DNA of 64,000 bases from contig CAVNZM010000012.1 of assembly GCA_963693365.1 (NCBI GenBank), positions 6,758,001-6,822,000 of the forward strand. Reading direction: 5' to 3'. This document shows, piece after piece, positions 1 through 10,835 of the stretch. Each line of letters opens with the position of its first letter. Positions within the stretch are counted from its first letter, which is position 1. This DNA is from Amoebidium appalachense. Taxonomy: Eukaryota > Ichthyosporea. The position numbers and the translations under genes were made by a program. The notes under the pieces are model-generated. The model ran no database searches. It had not been told where the DNA came from and saw nothing but the letters and a program-made list of their open reading frames with translations.

Positions 1-277
1 GGGGGGGGGGAGGGGGGGGGTTCTTCTCCCCCCAGTTTTTTTTTTTTGCCGCTTCTGGAGGTGTGGTGAATGTGGGTCGGGTTGTGCCTGTGTGTGTTTT
101 TTTTGGCGGGGGGAGAGGGGGGGCAGGCTGGTGTGGTTTCTCCCACATAGTGTCTTGTATCTTTGTGTGGGAATGGGCCTCAAGGTGTGGGTTCGTGTTT
201 CTCTGTATTAAGGGGGAAGGATTGGGAGGGTGGGTCGGTGGTGGTGGTGGTGGTGGTGTGTGTATGTGTGTGTCTGT

Positions 278-279
<2 letters not shown>

Positions 280-335
<56 letters not shown>
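280..335. repeat. Poly-G tract of 56 nt
   Basis: An uninterrupted run of G follows a (TGG)n/(TG)n stretch. Such runs can form G-quadruplexes. Dozens of others of 20-67 nt occur through the window, so length calls at any one of them may be affected by sequencing or assembly. Confidence 0.9.
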
Positions 336-336
<1 letters not shown>

Positions 337-941
337 TTCGGTCGTTCCCGTTTCAAGTTCTTGTCAACCTCGTGTTCTCCTCATGGGTTGTCAACTGTGT
401 GTGTGAGTTTACACGCACATGGATTTGTATGTGTGCCAAGTTGTGTGTCTTGGTGGTGGTAGTGTTGGTGGTTGTGGGAAAGGGAAGGAGGAACCAAGGG
501 GGGGGGGGGGGGGGGGGGTCGGAGTCAAAGGAAGCATTTGGACAGGGAGTTGGGTTAGAGAGCATGGGAAGAAATGGATGTGTGCCACCCAGGACCGTGT
601 GAATGTTTGCCTCCCAGGACCGTGTGAATGTCGGGTGCGTGCCCCATGTGTTGGTTGTGGAGACTCTGTCTCTCTGTGTGTGTGTGTGTGTGTGTTGTGT
701 GTTGTGTTTGGAGAGAGGGGGAGGGGGGGGGGGGGGTCCTTTGCAATTTTTTTTCAGAAAGACACCTTGACTCGAGCGCAGACATTGCCCGGGTGTACAA
801 CTGGGGAGTGCGCAAGCGAAGAACCGAGAGGGGTGGCAAATAGTTCGTTTTTTTTTTTTCTCCCTTGTTTACATTTTCTCTTTTTTTTGCCTTTCTTACG
901 ATCACGATAACTTTTGGAAATTTAGATACTTTTTTTTTTTT

Positions 942-946
<5 letters not shown>

Positions 947-986
<40 letters not shown>
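947..986. repeat. (GT)n array after a T17 run
   Basis: Seventeen T residues (930-946) lead straight into about 20 GT units. Confidence 0.9.
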
Positions 987-993
<7 letters not shown>

Positions 994-1219
994 TGATGAG
1001 GAGTAATGTGTTTTGGCTGTTTTCATTCAACGTTTGATGGACTTTGTTTCTCTTTCGGTATTTTTTGTTTTTAGTTAGGGAACATGAAATAGATATCTCA
1101 TCTTTCCAGCATGTTCCCATATATGTTAGACTCAACATGCAAGGCAGACACATACACAAACACACATGCACCACACACACACACACGCTCGCGCGCGCGT
1201 GCGCGCATATACACACACT

Positions 1220-1371
<152 letters not shown>

Positions 1372-1718
1372 CACACGTACAAACACAGACGAATATCTTG
1401 TATGCACATACACAGGTACCGAGCACACAAACCCGCGTCTTTGCGTATAAACCGTGGTCGGACTAGTACTCTGTGTTCACGTGCAGAGATTAGGAACAAT
1501 ATCTGCGCATTTGTTTTTTGTAGTAAATCACTCGACCTGGAGCTGGGTTTTTATACATTGCGTGTGGACATGTGGTGTTTTATTGTATGTGCAACTACCA
1601 CACTCAAACGGAATAAATGCTGCGCTGGTCGCAGTGGTTTGAGAAGTACTGTAGATAAAGTAACGCAATGGACTTCTACGCTTATTGTATGTATATCCAT
1701 GTATGTGCCGTATCGGTT

Positions 1719-1754
<36 letters not shown>

Positions 1755-2030
1755 ACCCACCCACCCACCCCTCCTCCTCCCCTGCCCCCCCCCCTTTCAT
1801 GGCACGTACGCTTACGTGGATGTCATTGGTCAACCCATCGCCACGGTAGCTCCATATGTACACCGATGATTGCTCTGACACGCACACACAGACACCTGCA
1901 CGTGTGACACTGAGATACACACACGTGGCACACAAGCACAAACACCGGCACAAGCCCACCGAGTCTCTCAAGACGCGCGCATGCGCACACACACGTGCAG
2001 GCCCATCTTCTGATCATCACTGCCAAACCT

Positions 2031-3240
2031 TATGGTGCAAGGCAAACCTTATGATCCTTAACATAGACAAATGTGGTGTTCTTGTACCTGATATAGCTAA
2101 CAATTTACACACATTTACATTATCATCTAAACCTGTACCTATAGTTCCAGAATACAAATATCTTGGTGTTCCGGTTAATTCTGTTGGTGTTATGTTTTCC
2201 CATATGGTCGAAAAGAGGGTAGAGTTGGCTCGTAAGCGGTTAGCTTTCTTCTCGGCTAATATTTTTAAAGACACACCCCTCCATCCTTCTATTAGACTTA
2301 CATTTATTCGCACTTTTGCCTTCCCGGCAGGTGAATATGGTTTTAAATTACCCCTTCTCGCCGCTTGGATCAAGAAAGAGAGAACTAGAGCGCTTAAACC
2401 CTTGGCAAATTTCCTTGAAGCAGAAGTTGCCTCCTTTCTATCTAACAACTGTTGTAAACCTGGGCCTGTAACGCTCTCGATATATGGTCTGGTCCCAATA
2501 GCTGCTAGAGTATCCTATCTCGCGCTGAAATTCAATAAGCACATAATTAGAGTATTTGCCCTCCCACCCTCTCTTCTCTATCCGACCTGTCCCCTCCTCA
2601 CCTCTCCCCTCTTTCCTTCCCTCTCTCTCCCCTTCTCCCCTGGGCACAAATACAAATAAACCCCGCAAAAGTGTGTGTGTGACTTTGGACTGCCACTTAC
2701 TTATTAAACATGTACACAATCACAAGATAATCACGCAATATAACAAATGGAAAAAGATACCACACGACACTAGACCCGATGAAAGCATACACCTTGAAAA
2801 ACTAAGCCTTATGTCTCGTTTTTTATATACTGACCGCCTCAACCATATTGCCAAATATGGCACTCGTAAATGTATAACACCTAAATACATATTACCTTCC
2901 TGTAGAACTGGTCTTTCTCTAGCTGATGGTATTATTGATCAATTACCACGCTTTTACTGTACACGTGCATTACAGTGGAGATCTAATAAGTATAAGGTGG
3001 CATCATTTGCATGCCCAAACAACACACACACACACCAGTTTAACCGGTCATGTATCGCCAAATGTAGTTTGATAGACCACATAATACCGCAACACACACA
3101 CGTCACATTCACAACAGACACCCAGAAAGATAGCCTACCTGTAAATTACAACATCCTTGATTTTATACTAAACACGCGTAACTACGACCTGTTTATTAGC
3201 CTATTGATTGGCTTGAGAAACACATCACTACAAAATTCTA

Positions 3241-3316
<76 letters not shown>

Positions 3317-3347
3317 CCAGCTGATACCGAGTGTCCCAGGGGAGCCC

Positions 3348-3382
<35 letters not shown>

Positions 3383-3556
3383 GGGGAACCCCAACTAATT
3401 GATTTCTCTTTGTAGTCATAAGTTATGGTGTCTCGTAGAGAAAGTAAACCCTGATATATAGCCATCACCCGACATCTATGTACGTGATCATGATATACCG
3501 CTGAGGGGAAATTCCGAGCAAAAACCCCCCCATACCTGAGACTGGTTTCTCTTTGC
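2031..3556 (+). mobile_element. Non-LTR retrotransposon, family 1, copy A (5'-truncated, decayed)
   Basis: Encodes the part of a reverse transcriptase polyprotein just after the catalytic YADD box: the WCKANLMILNIDKCG region, then the thumb and a long C-terminal region. It aligns with copy C (32213-34190), which retains the RT core. The frame shifts near 2550-2560, and again near 3190 where two bases are lost relative to copy B. The coding part is followed by an (AC)n array (about 3245-3315), the CAGCTGATACCGAGTGTC block, about 30 A residues, and a 170-nt tail ending at CTCTTTGC. The 5' end near 2031 lies inside an 11-bp local duplication (CAAACCTTATG). It lacks the terminal CTCGAG...GTAAACCCC seen in copies B and C, and abuts family 2 tail-to-tail. 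Not a functional copy. Confidence 0.85.
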
Positions 3557-4800
3557 GGGGGTTTACACACTTTTTATTGCGTGGACACTGCCGGAGGCCC
3601 AGCCACATTTGACGGCCTACTGCGTTTTCCAGCGCAGCCAATCAAATGCAGCCAGTGACATATGTACATGCTAGGCAACAATGAGCGCCATCGTAGTATA
3701 TGACATGTGTACACCCCTATTACATATTATGGGTAAGCAGAGGCTAGCATCGGTAGCTCCGAAAGAAAGTTAAGGCACCGGATCACAATATCATACTGTG
3801 CAGCATTAATAAGGTGATCTAGGATAGTCATCTTAAAACGGATATATTGAGGAAGAGAGGAAGAAAAGAGAATAAAACCGCCAATAACCTCCGGCTAACA
3901 GGTTGCATTTATTGATAGATATGCAGCGGCGAGTAAACCGCCCCCCACACATATTACACATACGAGCAGGAGACACCAGAAACCGATTACACCGCCAAGC
4001 CATAATCATCTTTGCGTTTTTACACCACACCACATTACGAATAAACGAATCTATGTATGAACGAGACTCTCTAACCGTATCCGCCATATAGGCTACTAGT
4101 AGTTGGTGTTTTTGCGGTCCTAACACCGGAAGGGACTCATCACGTAGAGTAAAAAGATATCTATCAGCCATAGACTTGAAACTATTCATATTCACACTAT
4201 GAACTAGCCGTACCTCCGGTGGGGTCGCCAGCCATTCCACATAACGCTCGGCAATGGGCAGAGACGATGGGGAAGGGAAGAGGTAGAGGGGCGAGTCCGG
4301 CGGGGATGCGTGTAGCCGGAAGAGCGGATGGTCCGGGGCACAAGCGGACAGGCGGGTGATGTGCTCGTGAAATTTAAGGGCTAATTCGTGTACGCGTTGT
4401 GATGGTGGTGTGAGTGCGTAGAGAGAATCAAAAAGGCGTCTAGGGATAGGTGTGGAAAGACCAGTGAGAAACGTACAACAAGTTGTGTAGTGGAAATCAT
4501 CTATTGATTTGAGGACATTAGTAACAGTATCAGGGGGTGCCATAGCTAGTAAGGGCAACCCGTATTCAGACAAAGGGCGAATATATGTGCGAAATATAAT
4601 AGGGGGTTTACGCTGTTTACTCGAGGCAAAGAGAACCAGTCTCAGGTATGGGGGGGGGGGGGGGTTTGCTCGGAATATCCCCTCAGCGGTATATCATGAT
4701 CACGTACATAGATGTCGGGTGGTGACTATATATCAGGGTTTACTTTCTCTACGAGACACCATCAAGACTACAAGGAGAAATCAATTAGTTGGGGTTCCCC

Positions 4801-4833
<33 letters not shown>

Positions 4834-4863
4834 GGGCTCCCCTCGGGACACTCGGTATCAGCT

Positions 4864-4911
<48 letters not shown>

Positions 4912-5830
4912 TGCGCTATAATTTTGTAGTGATGTGTTTCTCAAGCCAATCAATACATCTAATAAACAGGTCGTAGTTACGCGTGTTTAGTATAAAATCA
5001 AGGATGTTGTAATTTACAGGTAGGCTATCTTTCTGGGTGTCTGTTGTGAATGTGACGTGTGTGTGTTGCGGTATTATGTGGTCTATCAAACTACATTTGG
5101 CGATACATGACCGGTTAAACTGGTGTGTGTGTGTGTTGTTTGGGCATGCAAATGATGCCACCTTATACTTATTAGATCTCCACTGTATAGCACGTGTACA
5201 GTAAAAGCGTGGTAATTGATCAATAATACCATCAGCTAGAGAAAGACCAGTTCTACAGGAAGGTAATATGTATTTAGGTGTTATACACTTGCGAGTGCCA
5301 TATTTGGCAATTATAATAAGACGATTGTATAGGTTGGACAGTATGAGAAAGAGTAGCAAGATACACATCCCTAAATAACCGAAGACACCTGCCTGCACTC
5401 TCCACCCGACGGTCGATCATCCGTTTGAAACATATGCCCCATTCGTCCACCAGAATCCCCAAATACTTGTATTCGATTGGGCAAGGGAGGGGACTGCCGA
5501 AAATACAAACGTCGTCCCATGCCGGTATCGATTTTGATAAAAGGGCACACTTACTGACATTAATCTTCATATCGTTGCGCTGGCACCAATGTTCAACCAC
5601 ACGAATGTATTGCCGTAGTTCGAGAGGATCGGACGACATAAGCACAATATCGTCGGCGAAAAAGAGGGCGGGGGGAGCCTGGGATGGTAACACCCCGTCA
5701 ATTTGTGCCGCAGAAAGAGTGTCAGCTAAATCATCAGTACACAGGTTGAAAAGAAGAGGGCTTAGCAGGGACCCTTGAGTAAACAGCGTAAACCCATCAT
5801 CACTTACGCGTATCACGGGTGATCGTGATC
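3557..5830 (-). mobile_element. Non-LTR retrotransposon, family 2, split by a nested insertion
   Basis: On the minus strand, 5830 to 5312 encodes an RT palm segment: QGSLLSPLLFNLCTDDLA, then FFADDI (the catalytic xxDD box) and MKINVSKC. The continuation at 4601 to 3833 encodes IRPLSEYGLPLLAM and the C-terminal region, ending with a Cys-rich stretch (MCNMCGGRFTRRC) that could bind zinc. The two halves are separated by family-1 copy B (4602-5311). Removing it with one copy of the 7-bp duplication gives LYNRLIIFRTYIRPLSEYG, matching family 1 at the same place, though one further frameshift separates it from the RT half. The 3' UTR carries AATAAA on the minus strand (3578-3573) and ends in GTAAACCCCC at 3557. 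The 5' part of the element is missing. Confidence 0.85.
4602..5311 (-). mobile_element. Non-LTR retrotransposon, family 1, copy B, nested in family 2
   Basis: A 710-bp 5'-truncated copy with the C-terminal coding end (GTRKCITPKYILPSCRTGLS through WLEKHITTKL then stop at 4916), the (AC)n array (seen as GT on the plus strand, about 4864-4908), about 27 A residues, and the 3' tail ending CGAGTAAACAGCGTAAACC. It is flanked by TATAATA at 4595-4601 and 5312-5318. This is the direct target-site duplication expected of target-primed reverse transcription. The copy shows that the natural stop codon of family 1 lies just before the (AC)n array. Confidence 0.9.
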
Positions 5831-6397
5831 GCGTGCATCTATTTGTGTGCCACTGGGTATGAATTCGGAATGCATTATGAACATGCACACATGCACACAT
5901 GCACGATCTTTCTACCCGGGCCGGGGGGGAGGGGGGGGGGAGGGGGGGGGGGGGGGGGGGGGCGGCTGGGGAAGGGGGGGAGGAGGGGGGAGTGGGGGTC
6001 GGGGTGGGGGTGGGGGGTGGGGGCCGGGGGGGGGAGGGATGGAAACGGCAGCGTTGCATTGGCATGGCAACCGACCAGGCGGACTTGGGACCGAGTCGTA
6101 TTGTATCAGTATCGTTTTCTACATTGACATCCGGCATTGACAAAGGCTTACTGTGTCATTATTCTGTGCCAGGTATACCGCTAGTTTAATACAACAACTG
6201 AAGAAGCCGGAATATGGAAAGAATGTAGCCTATAAATAATTCGTCTTGTGATCTTCACACCGCGCTGTGACTACCAGCAGTGCCAGCTACTATTTATGGT
6301 CAGCGACCTGCCAAAAATGGGCGCAAAAATTCGGCTAATGGTGATTGGGAGAAATCTGCCATCGGTCACTTTGATTGGACGTTGTATGCACTTTCCT
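5831..6397. other. G-rich block and hydrolase upstream DNA
   Basis: 5922-6035 is a poly-G/GA-rich stretch. 6040-6397 is ordinary sequence upstream of the hydrolase gene, with two GATTGG boxes near 6343 and 6372. No coding sequence is supported. Confidence 0.6.
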
Positions 6398-6424
6398 ATT
6401 GGCTAATCTGTTTCTCACAAGCTT
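6398..6424 (+). promoter_or_regulatory. Upstream element conserved between the two hydrolase genes
   Basis: A 27-bp block beginning ATTGGCTAATCTGTTTCTCA lies 483 bp before the ATG. A near match (ATTGGCTGATCTGTTTTTCA...) lies 486 bp before the ATG of the paralogous pseudogene. Equal spacing plus a CCAAT core suggests a shared distal promoter element. Function is inferred. Confidence 0.55.
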
Positions 6425-6701
6425 CAAGAATTTTAGGGATCTTCGGAGATTCCTGGACGTAACGACTCTAGAGTCTACGAGGCAGCACGGTGCCTGCTTG
6501 TAAACTTTACACTGTCATGAACTGCCATATACGTGTGTGCGTGTCAATGAAAGTTAGAAAGCATCAGTTATACGCTAGGTTTAAATAAAGTACGTTTTAT
6601 TCAGGCTTGCACCAATACTATTTCTTCGATCAGTGGACCACGTCGACCGTTCCAGACTCTCGCCTCGAAATTTCCAGATCTAGATCCAAGAATTTCCTGA
6701 T

Positions 6702-6762
6702 CACGTGGTAACCCAATCAGAATCGATTGAGCCAACTTCATGAACCTCGAGGGATATATAAA
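6702..6762 (+). promoter_or_regulatory. Core promoter of the hydrolase gene: E-box, CCAAT, TATA
   Basis: CACGTG at 6702-6707, CCAATCAG at 6713-6720 and TATATAAA at 6755-6762. A likely start region about 30 bp further (TTGCACTCAATTCATTC near 6781) resembles the same position in the paralogue (CCTGCATTCAAATCATCC). The 5' UTR would be about 95 nt. Confidence 0.75.
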
Positions 6763-6880
6763 TGCGGGGGCCGCGGTGCCTTGCACTCAATTCATTCAAC
6801 CGCACGATCTACAAAAAGAAACAATCGAGTCTACAGGACAATACACGCGTCGCATTCATTACTAACGCAGACTCTGCAAA

Positions 6881-8146
6881 ATGGCATGTCAAACCCTCAA
6901 AATGAAATCTCTTCTTCTTGCCTGTGCCACGACTCTACTTCTGACACCGTCTGTTCAGGCATGCAGCGACTTCCAGCTGCGCTACCCAATCGCCAGCGAC
7001 CAACGCACCTCGTACACGGTGTCTGCACGCACAATCGACTGGGGAAACCCGGATATGTACGCAAACCTGCACGCCATACCCGAGGGAACAGAGGTAGAGC
7101 TTATGGGCGGCAAGGACTGCAATGATTGCGCCATAACAAAGGTCACAGCAAAGTACGGGCATGTCTACGTGGACACCATGTACGAGACCCGTGCAGCCAT
7201 GGACGGCCTGAACACTGCCGGTCTGTCTGGGGCCTTTCTGGAGCTTTTTAAGGGCACCTTGTACCCAAAGCACGTCAGGGAAGACACCCGGCCGGCCCTG
7301 GCATCCTACAGCCTTATCGACTACATGCTCGCCATGTGCGACACTGTCGACTGTGTGAAGAAAGAACTCGCAGCACACCAAGTGGTCGAGGGGTCCTCCC
7401 CTGCCCTGAACATGATGGGAGGGTCCTACGGCGCCCACTTTCAATTCCACGACCGCGTAGGAAAGTCGCTGGTGGTCGAGTTTATTGGCGCAAATTTCTC
7501 CTCTTTCGCCCCGCTGTGCTTCAACTCCACTGAGGCCATGCACAAGTACGCCGAGCAGGCGGGTGCCCGTGTGTGCGTTTACGACAACGTGGTGAAGGTG
7601 ATGACCAACGACCCCAACTTTGAGCAAATGATTGCCAACCTGACCGGTCGCCTCGGAGGTATCGAGTACGAAGACATCTCCACTGTCCCAAACGCCACCA
7701 TTGCCGAAGTTCTGCGCACGTCAGGGGGGTTCACGCCAAACAACCGGTTTGCGCACCTTGCCATGCTGCAAGAACTGGGTGTGCGCAATAATGGGGAGTG
7801 GGTGCTGGGCACAGACAACGACAAGCTCTCGTTTGCGCCAATTAACCCGCGGGACGACCACATCAGTGCTGCCACGGCCATGATTGGGCGTGTGACGGTG
7901 GCCAAGGGGCTTGTGGAGCTCGAAGCCAGCGGGCTGCAGGACTGGACCACCGCATACACCTTTGCCCGAGACCACGTGCACGGGCTGTACTACTTTAACA
8001 CTCCCGCCATCAGGAATATGCGGGTGGTGGATCTGAGCAAACTTGTGCTTGGGAAGGACGGAAAGGGTCTCAAGCGCAAAAGCCTGCCCCTCGCCAAGCC
8101 ACTCGGGCCTAAGTATGAAGATGTGAGCATCGCATTGTGGGAATAG
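6881..8146 (+). CDS. Secreted choloylglycine-hydrolase-like Ntn amidase
   Basis: 421 residues, no intron. The first 27 residues form a signal peptide (hydrophobic SLLLACATTLLL, cleavage after SVQA), leaving Cys28 as the new N-terminus. That is how this family exposes its N-terminal nucleophile. Family marks follow in order: C28-S-D-F-Q-L; A-R50-T-I-D53-W-G, matching the Arg/Asp pair that supports the nucleophile in bile-salt and penicillin V acylases; H-F-Q-F-H-D-R-V-G-K-S-L-V-V-E-F; V-M-T-N243-D-P, the oxyanion/substrate Asn region; and N-N-R289-F, the late active-site Arg. Members cleave linear amide bonds; the substrate here cannot be told (N-acyl amides, lactones and bile-salt-like conjugates are all possible). 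Met8 is an alternative start that keeps the signal peptide. Its frameshifted paralogue lies 10 kb downstream on the same strand. Confidence 0.9.
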   Translation: MACQTLKMKSLLLACATTLLLTPSVQACSDFQLRYPIASDQRTSYTVSARTIDWGNPDMYANLHAIPEGTEVELMGGKDCNDCAITKVTAKYGHVYVDTMYETRAAMDGLNTAGLSGAFLELFKGTLYPKHVREDTRPALASYSLIDYMLAMCDTVDCVKKELAAHQVVEGSSPALNMMGGSYGAHFQFHDRVGKSLVVEFIGANFSSFAPLCFNSTEAMHKYAEQAGARVCVYDNVVKVMTNDPNFEQMIANLTGRLGGIEYEDISTVPNATIAEVLRTSGGFTPNNRFAHLAMLQELGVRNNGEWVLGTDNDKLSFAPINPRDDHISAATAMIGRVTVAKGLVELEASGLQDWTTAYTFARDHVHGLYYFNTPAIRNMRVVDLSKLVLGKDGKGLKRKSLPLAKPLGPKYEDVSIALWE

Positions 8147-8347
8147 ACACTCGATATTTTTCAGCCACTCTCAGTATACGTACAGTCATATCATAGTGTC
8201 ACGGTAGCATGCTATATATTTCGGAACCGATCTCTATAACAAGGGTCCATTAATCTGAGTTCAAACAATAATAGTTGTACATAGACGCTTCAGTGTGTTC
8301 GTTCTACAGTTCTGCTTCAAAACGGTTGAAGTTTAATGATTCATCAA

Positions 8348-8353
8348 AATAAA
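8348..8353 (+). terminator. Poly(A) signal AATAAA, hydrolase gene
   Basis: A canonical hexamer about 200 bp after the stop codon in otherwise unique 3' flank. The simple-repeat block begins 100 bp later. Confidence 0.45.
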
Positions 8354-8454
8354 CTTTAGAATACAAGCTTACGTCTAATAGCGGTGCCATGTATAGATGG
8401 TGAATGACAATTATCATTCCCGGCCCTAAATGATCCGATGATGAAAATATTGCA

Positions 8455-8479
8455 TTCTCTCTCTCTCTCTCTCTCTCTC

Positions 8480-8516
<37 letters not shown>

Positions 8517-8820
8517 TTCCCCTCCGCCGGGCCCCTCCTTCCTCCCCCTCCTCCCTCCTCTCTCCCCACCCTCCCATTTGCAACTCTCGAGCTGCCCTCT
8601 CTCTTCCCTCTCACTTCGTGATTTTTCTATTCTGATCGCCTCACAAAGGCGTATCCCATTCACTTGGTTTCTCCCTGTAACACCGGGCAGAATTTCTCTA
8701 GTGTGTGCAATGGGCTCTTTTCGTCTTTGAACAATTTAATCGCATAAATCATCATTGATCTCCTACTGCAAAGACTTATCAGTGCATAGGAGTAGAAATC
8801 GTCTTTTTTTTGGGGTGGGT

Positions 8821-8855
<35 letters not shown>

Positions 8856-9257
8856 AAAAAATGTCTACAGATGAAAACCAATCAGTACCACGGATTGCGA
8901 CACAGACACAGCCCAACGGTGCCACAAAAAATCCGGGTGGATGCATATGAGGAACGGGGGGGGGGGGGGGGGGGGGGGAAAGAGGGAGGAGAGTGGGGGG
9001 GGGGGGGGGGGGGAGAGGAGAGAGACTCGGGGAGAGAGGGGGGGGGGGGAGAGCCGAGAGAAGGAGAGGGGGGGAGGGAGGGAGAAAGAGAGGGGGGGGG
9101 GGGGGGGGAGAAGGAGCAATAGCGAGGGAGGGAGGGAGGGGAGGAGAGAGAGAGAGAGAGAGGGAGGGAGAGAGGGAGAGGGGAGAGAGGGAGAGAGAGA
9201 GAGGGGGGGGGGGGGAAAGGGGAGTGGGGGGGGGGGGGGGGGGGAGAAGAGAGAGAC
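8455..9257. repeat. (CT)n/poly-C block followed by poly-G and purine tracts
   Basis: (CT)n plus C at 8455-8516, then unique DNA, then poly-G at about 8820-8852 and a 300-bp G/GA purine tract at 8957-9256. Reading frames across it are Gly/Glu/Arg or Pro/Ser/Leu repeats and are not genes. Confidence 0.85.
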
Positions 9258-10013
9258 GGAGCTTGTGTTTTCTGCCCATATAACCCTACGTGCAACGTGA
9301 GCACGTGTGACGGCCCAACCATGCCCAAAGAATACTACGCACAGGGCACATACATCAAGCAGCTCGGGTCTAAGCTGAAGGAGAGGTGTAGAGATGGTTG
9401 TGTATATTCACGTGCACACGGTGCCTTTCCCCCACAACCAGTCTACGTGCATTTGTGTTCTCTCGGCAAGGGCGGGAATAGAGCCTCGGAAGCAGCTACC
9501 AATAGGCTGCATCACTTTTAGCTGCATTCCTTATTAGGTCAGTTGCTCTGAGCCTTACGTATGCAGTTAGGAGCGATGCAAAGAACGCGAACACTTTGCC
9601 AGCCTGTATATTAGCCTAAGTGCGCGGCACACACTGTGTGCTGTAGACACTGCATTGGGCACTAGACATAGACATGTAGCACTGTAGTATATAACTTCAA
9701 GCTAGATTATGATCACCCTTGAGAAGCTCATGTACTCATGTATATGTCATGTACTTTATTAAGTAGGGCCACTATGCCTATTGGCTGTCGCCTTACAAAA
9801 GTATGCGAGCAGTGCTCTCCGGACCGGCGGAAACCAAGGGACTATAAAAGGCTGGTACATTCCAGGCTTGGGTCACTTGCGCGGGGCTCTGTGTCCGAGT
9901 AAACGTTACACTACTCGTGCAGTGTCAGACTAGATGTGTATACACACCCTGGTTTTAAGAGGGTGTCATGTATACATCTACGCAACAGGAATGGGCCGGT
10001 TGGTACAATATGC
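9258..10013. other. Unique DNA with a promoter-like stretch
   Basis: ATTGGC near 9779 and CTATAAAAGGCTGG near 9841 look like a plus-strand CCAAT/TATA promoter, but no convincing coding exon follows before the pyrimidine tract. A short open stretch from the ATG at about 9321 (MPKEYYAQGTYIKQLGSK) could be an exon, but I cannot support it. Confidence 0.3.
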
Positions 10014-10255
10014 CCCCCCCCCCCCCCCCCCCCCCTTGCCCCCCCCCCCCCCTCCCCTTTCTGCCGCTTTGCAGGCACATTTTCGATCAGCGAACTTTAT
10101 CGCACCTAACATGGCATGAGGCTTTCTCAACATCAACGTTACTCCCCCCTTCCACTTCGATCCTCCCCCCTCCCCTCCCTCCTACCCCCTCCTTTCCCCC
10201 TTTATCCCCCCCGGCCCCCCGACCAGGCACCAGCACCACCACCACCACACTAGCG

Positions 10256-10294
<39 letters not shown>

Positions 10295-10835
10295 GCACGC
10301 ACACGTGCGCGCACACACGCACACACACACGCATACGCACACGCACATGCACACACACATTCACACACGCACACGGACATGCACGCACGCACACGGACAC
10401 TCCCATTCCATTCATCTGCTGCCCCCCTCCGGCCCCCCCTCCCCCCCCCCCCCCCTCCCCCCGGCCTCCTCCCCATCCCACTCTTCCGGTCTTCTCCGTC
10501 CAACCTTCTTCCCTCCCTTCACCTCACAAAAGATGGCAGTCCCGAAAGAAATGCAGTAGAACCCCCCCCCCCCCCAGCCCCCCCCCCTCTCTCTCTTCCC
10601 CCCCCCCCCCCCCCCCCCCCCCCCCGCCCTACCCCCAGCCCCCCATCCCCCCCCGCTGCAACCCCCTTCTCTCCCCCTCTCCCCCTCACCCCAGCCCCCA
10701 TCCCCCCCCCACACCAACCCCTCCCCCCCCCCTCCCCCGGTTCCCCATCCCCCCCCCCAATATCCAACCCCCAGCTTTCCCCCGCGCCCCCCCCTCCCCC
10801 CCTCCTCCCAAACCCACTCCTTTTGATCTTTCCCC
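10014..10835. repeat. Pyrimidine tract with embedded (AC)n
   Basis: Mainly C with CT/CCT interruptions, plus an (AC)n/(GCAC)n array at about 10258-10400. The long proline-rich frame across it is a low-complexity artefact. Confidence 0.8.

Noticed and set aside
6935-7627. 230-residue antisense frame in the hydrolase gene
   Set aside because: Shadow of a GC-rich coding region whose sense strand carries a full family signature.
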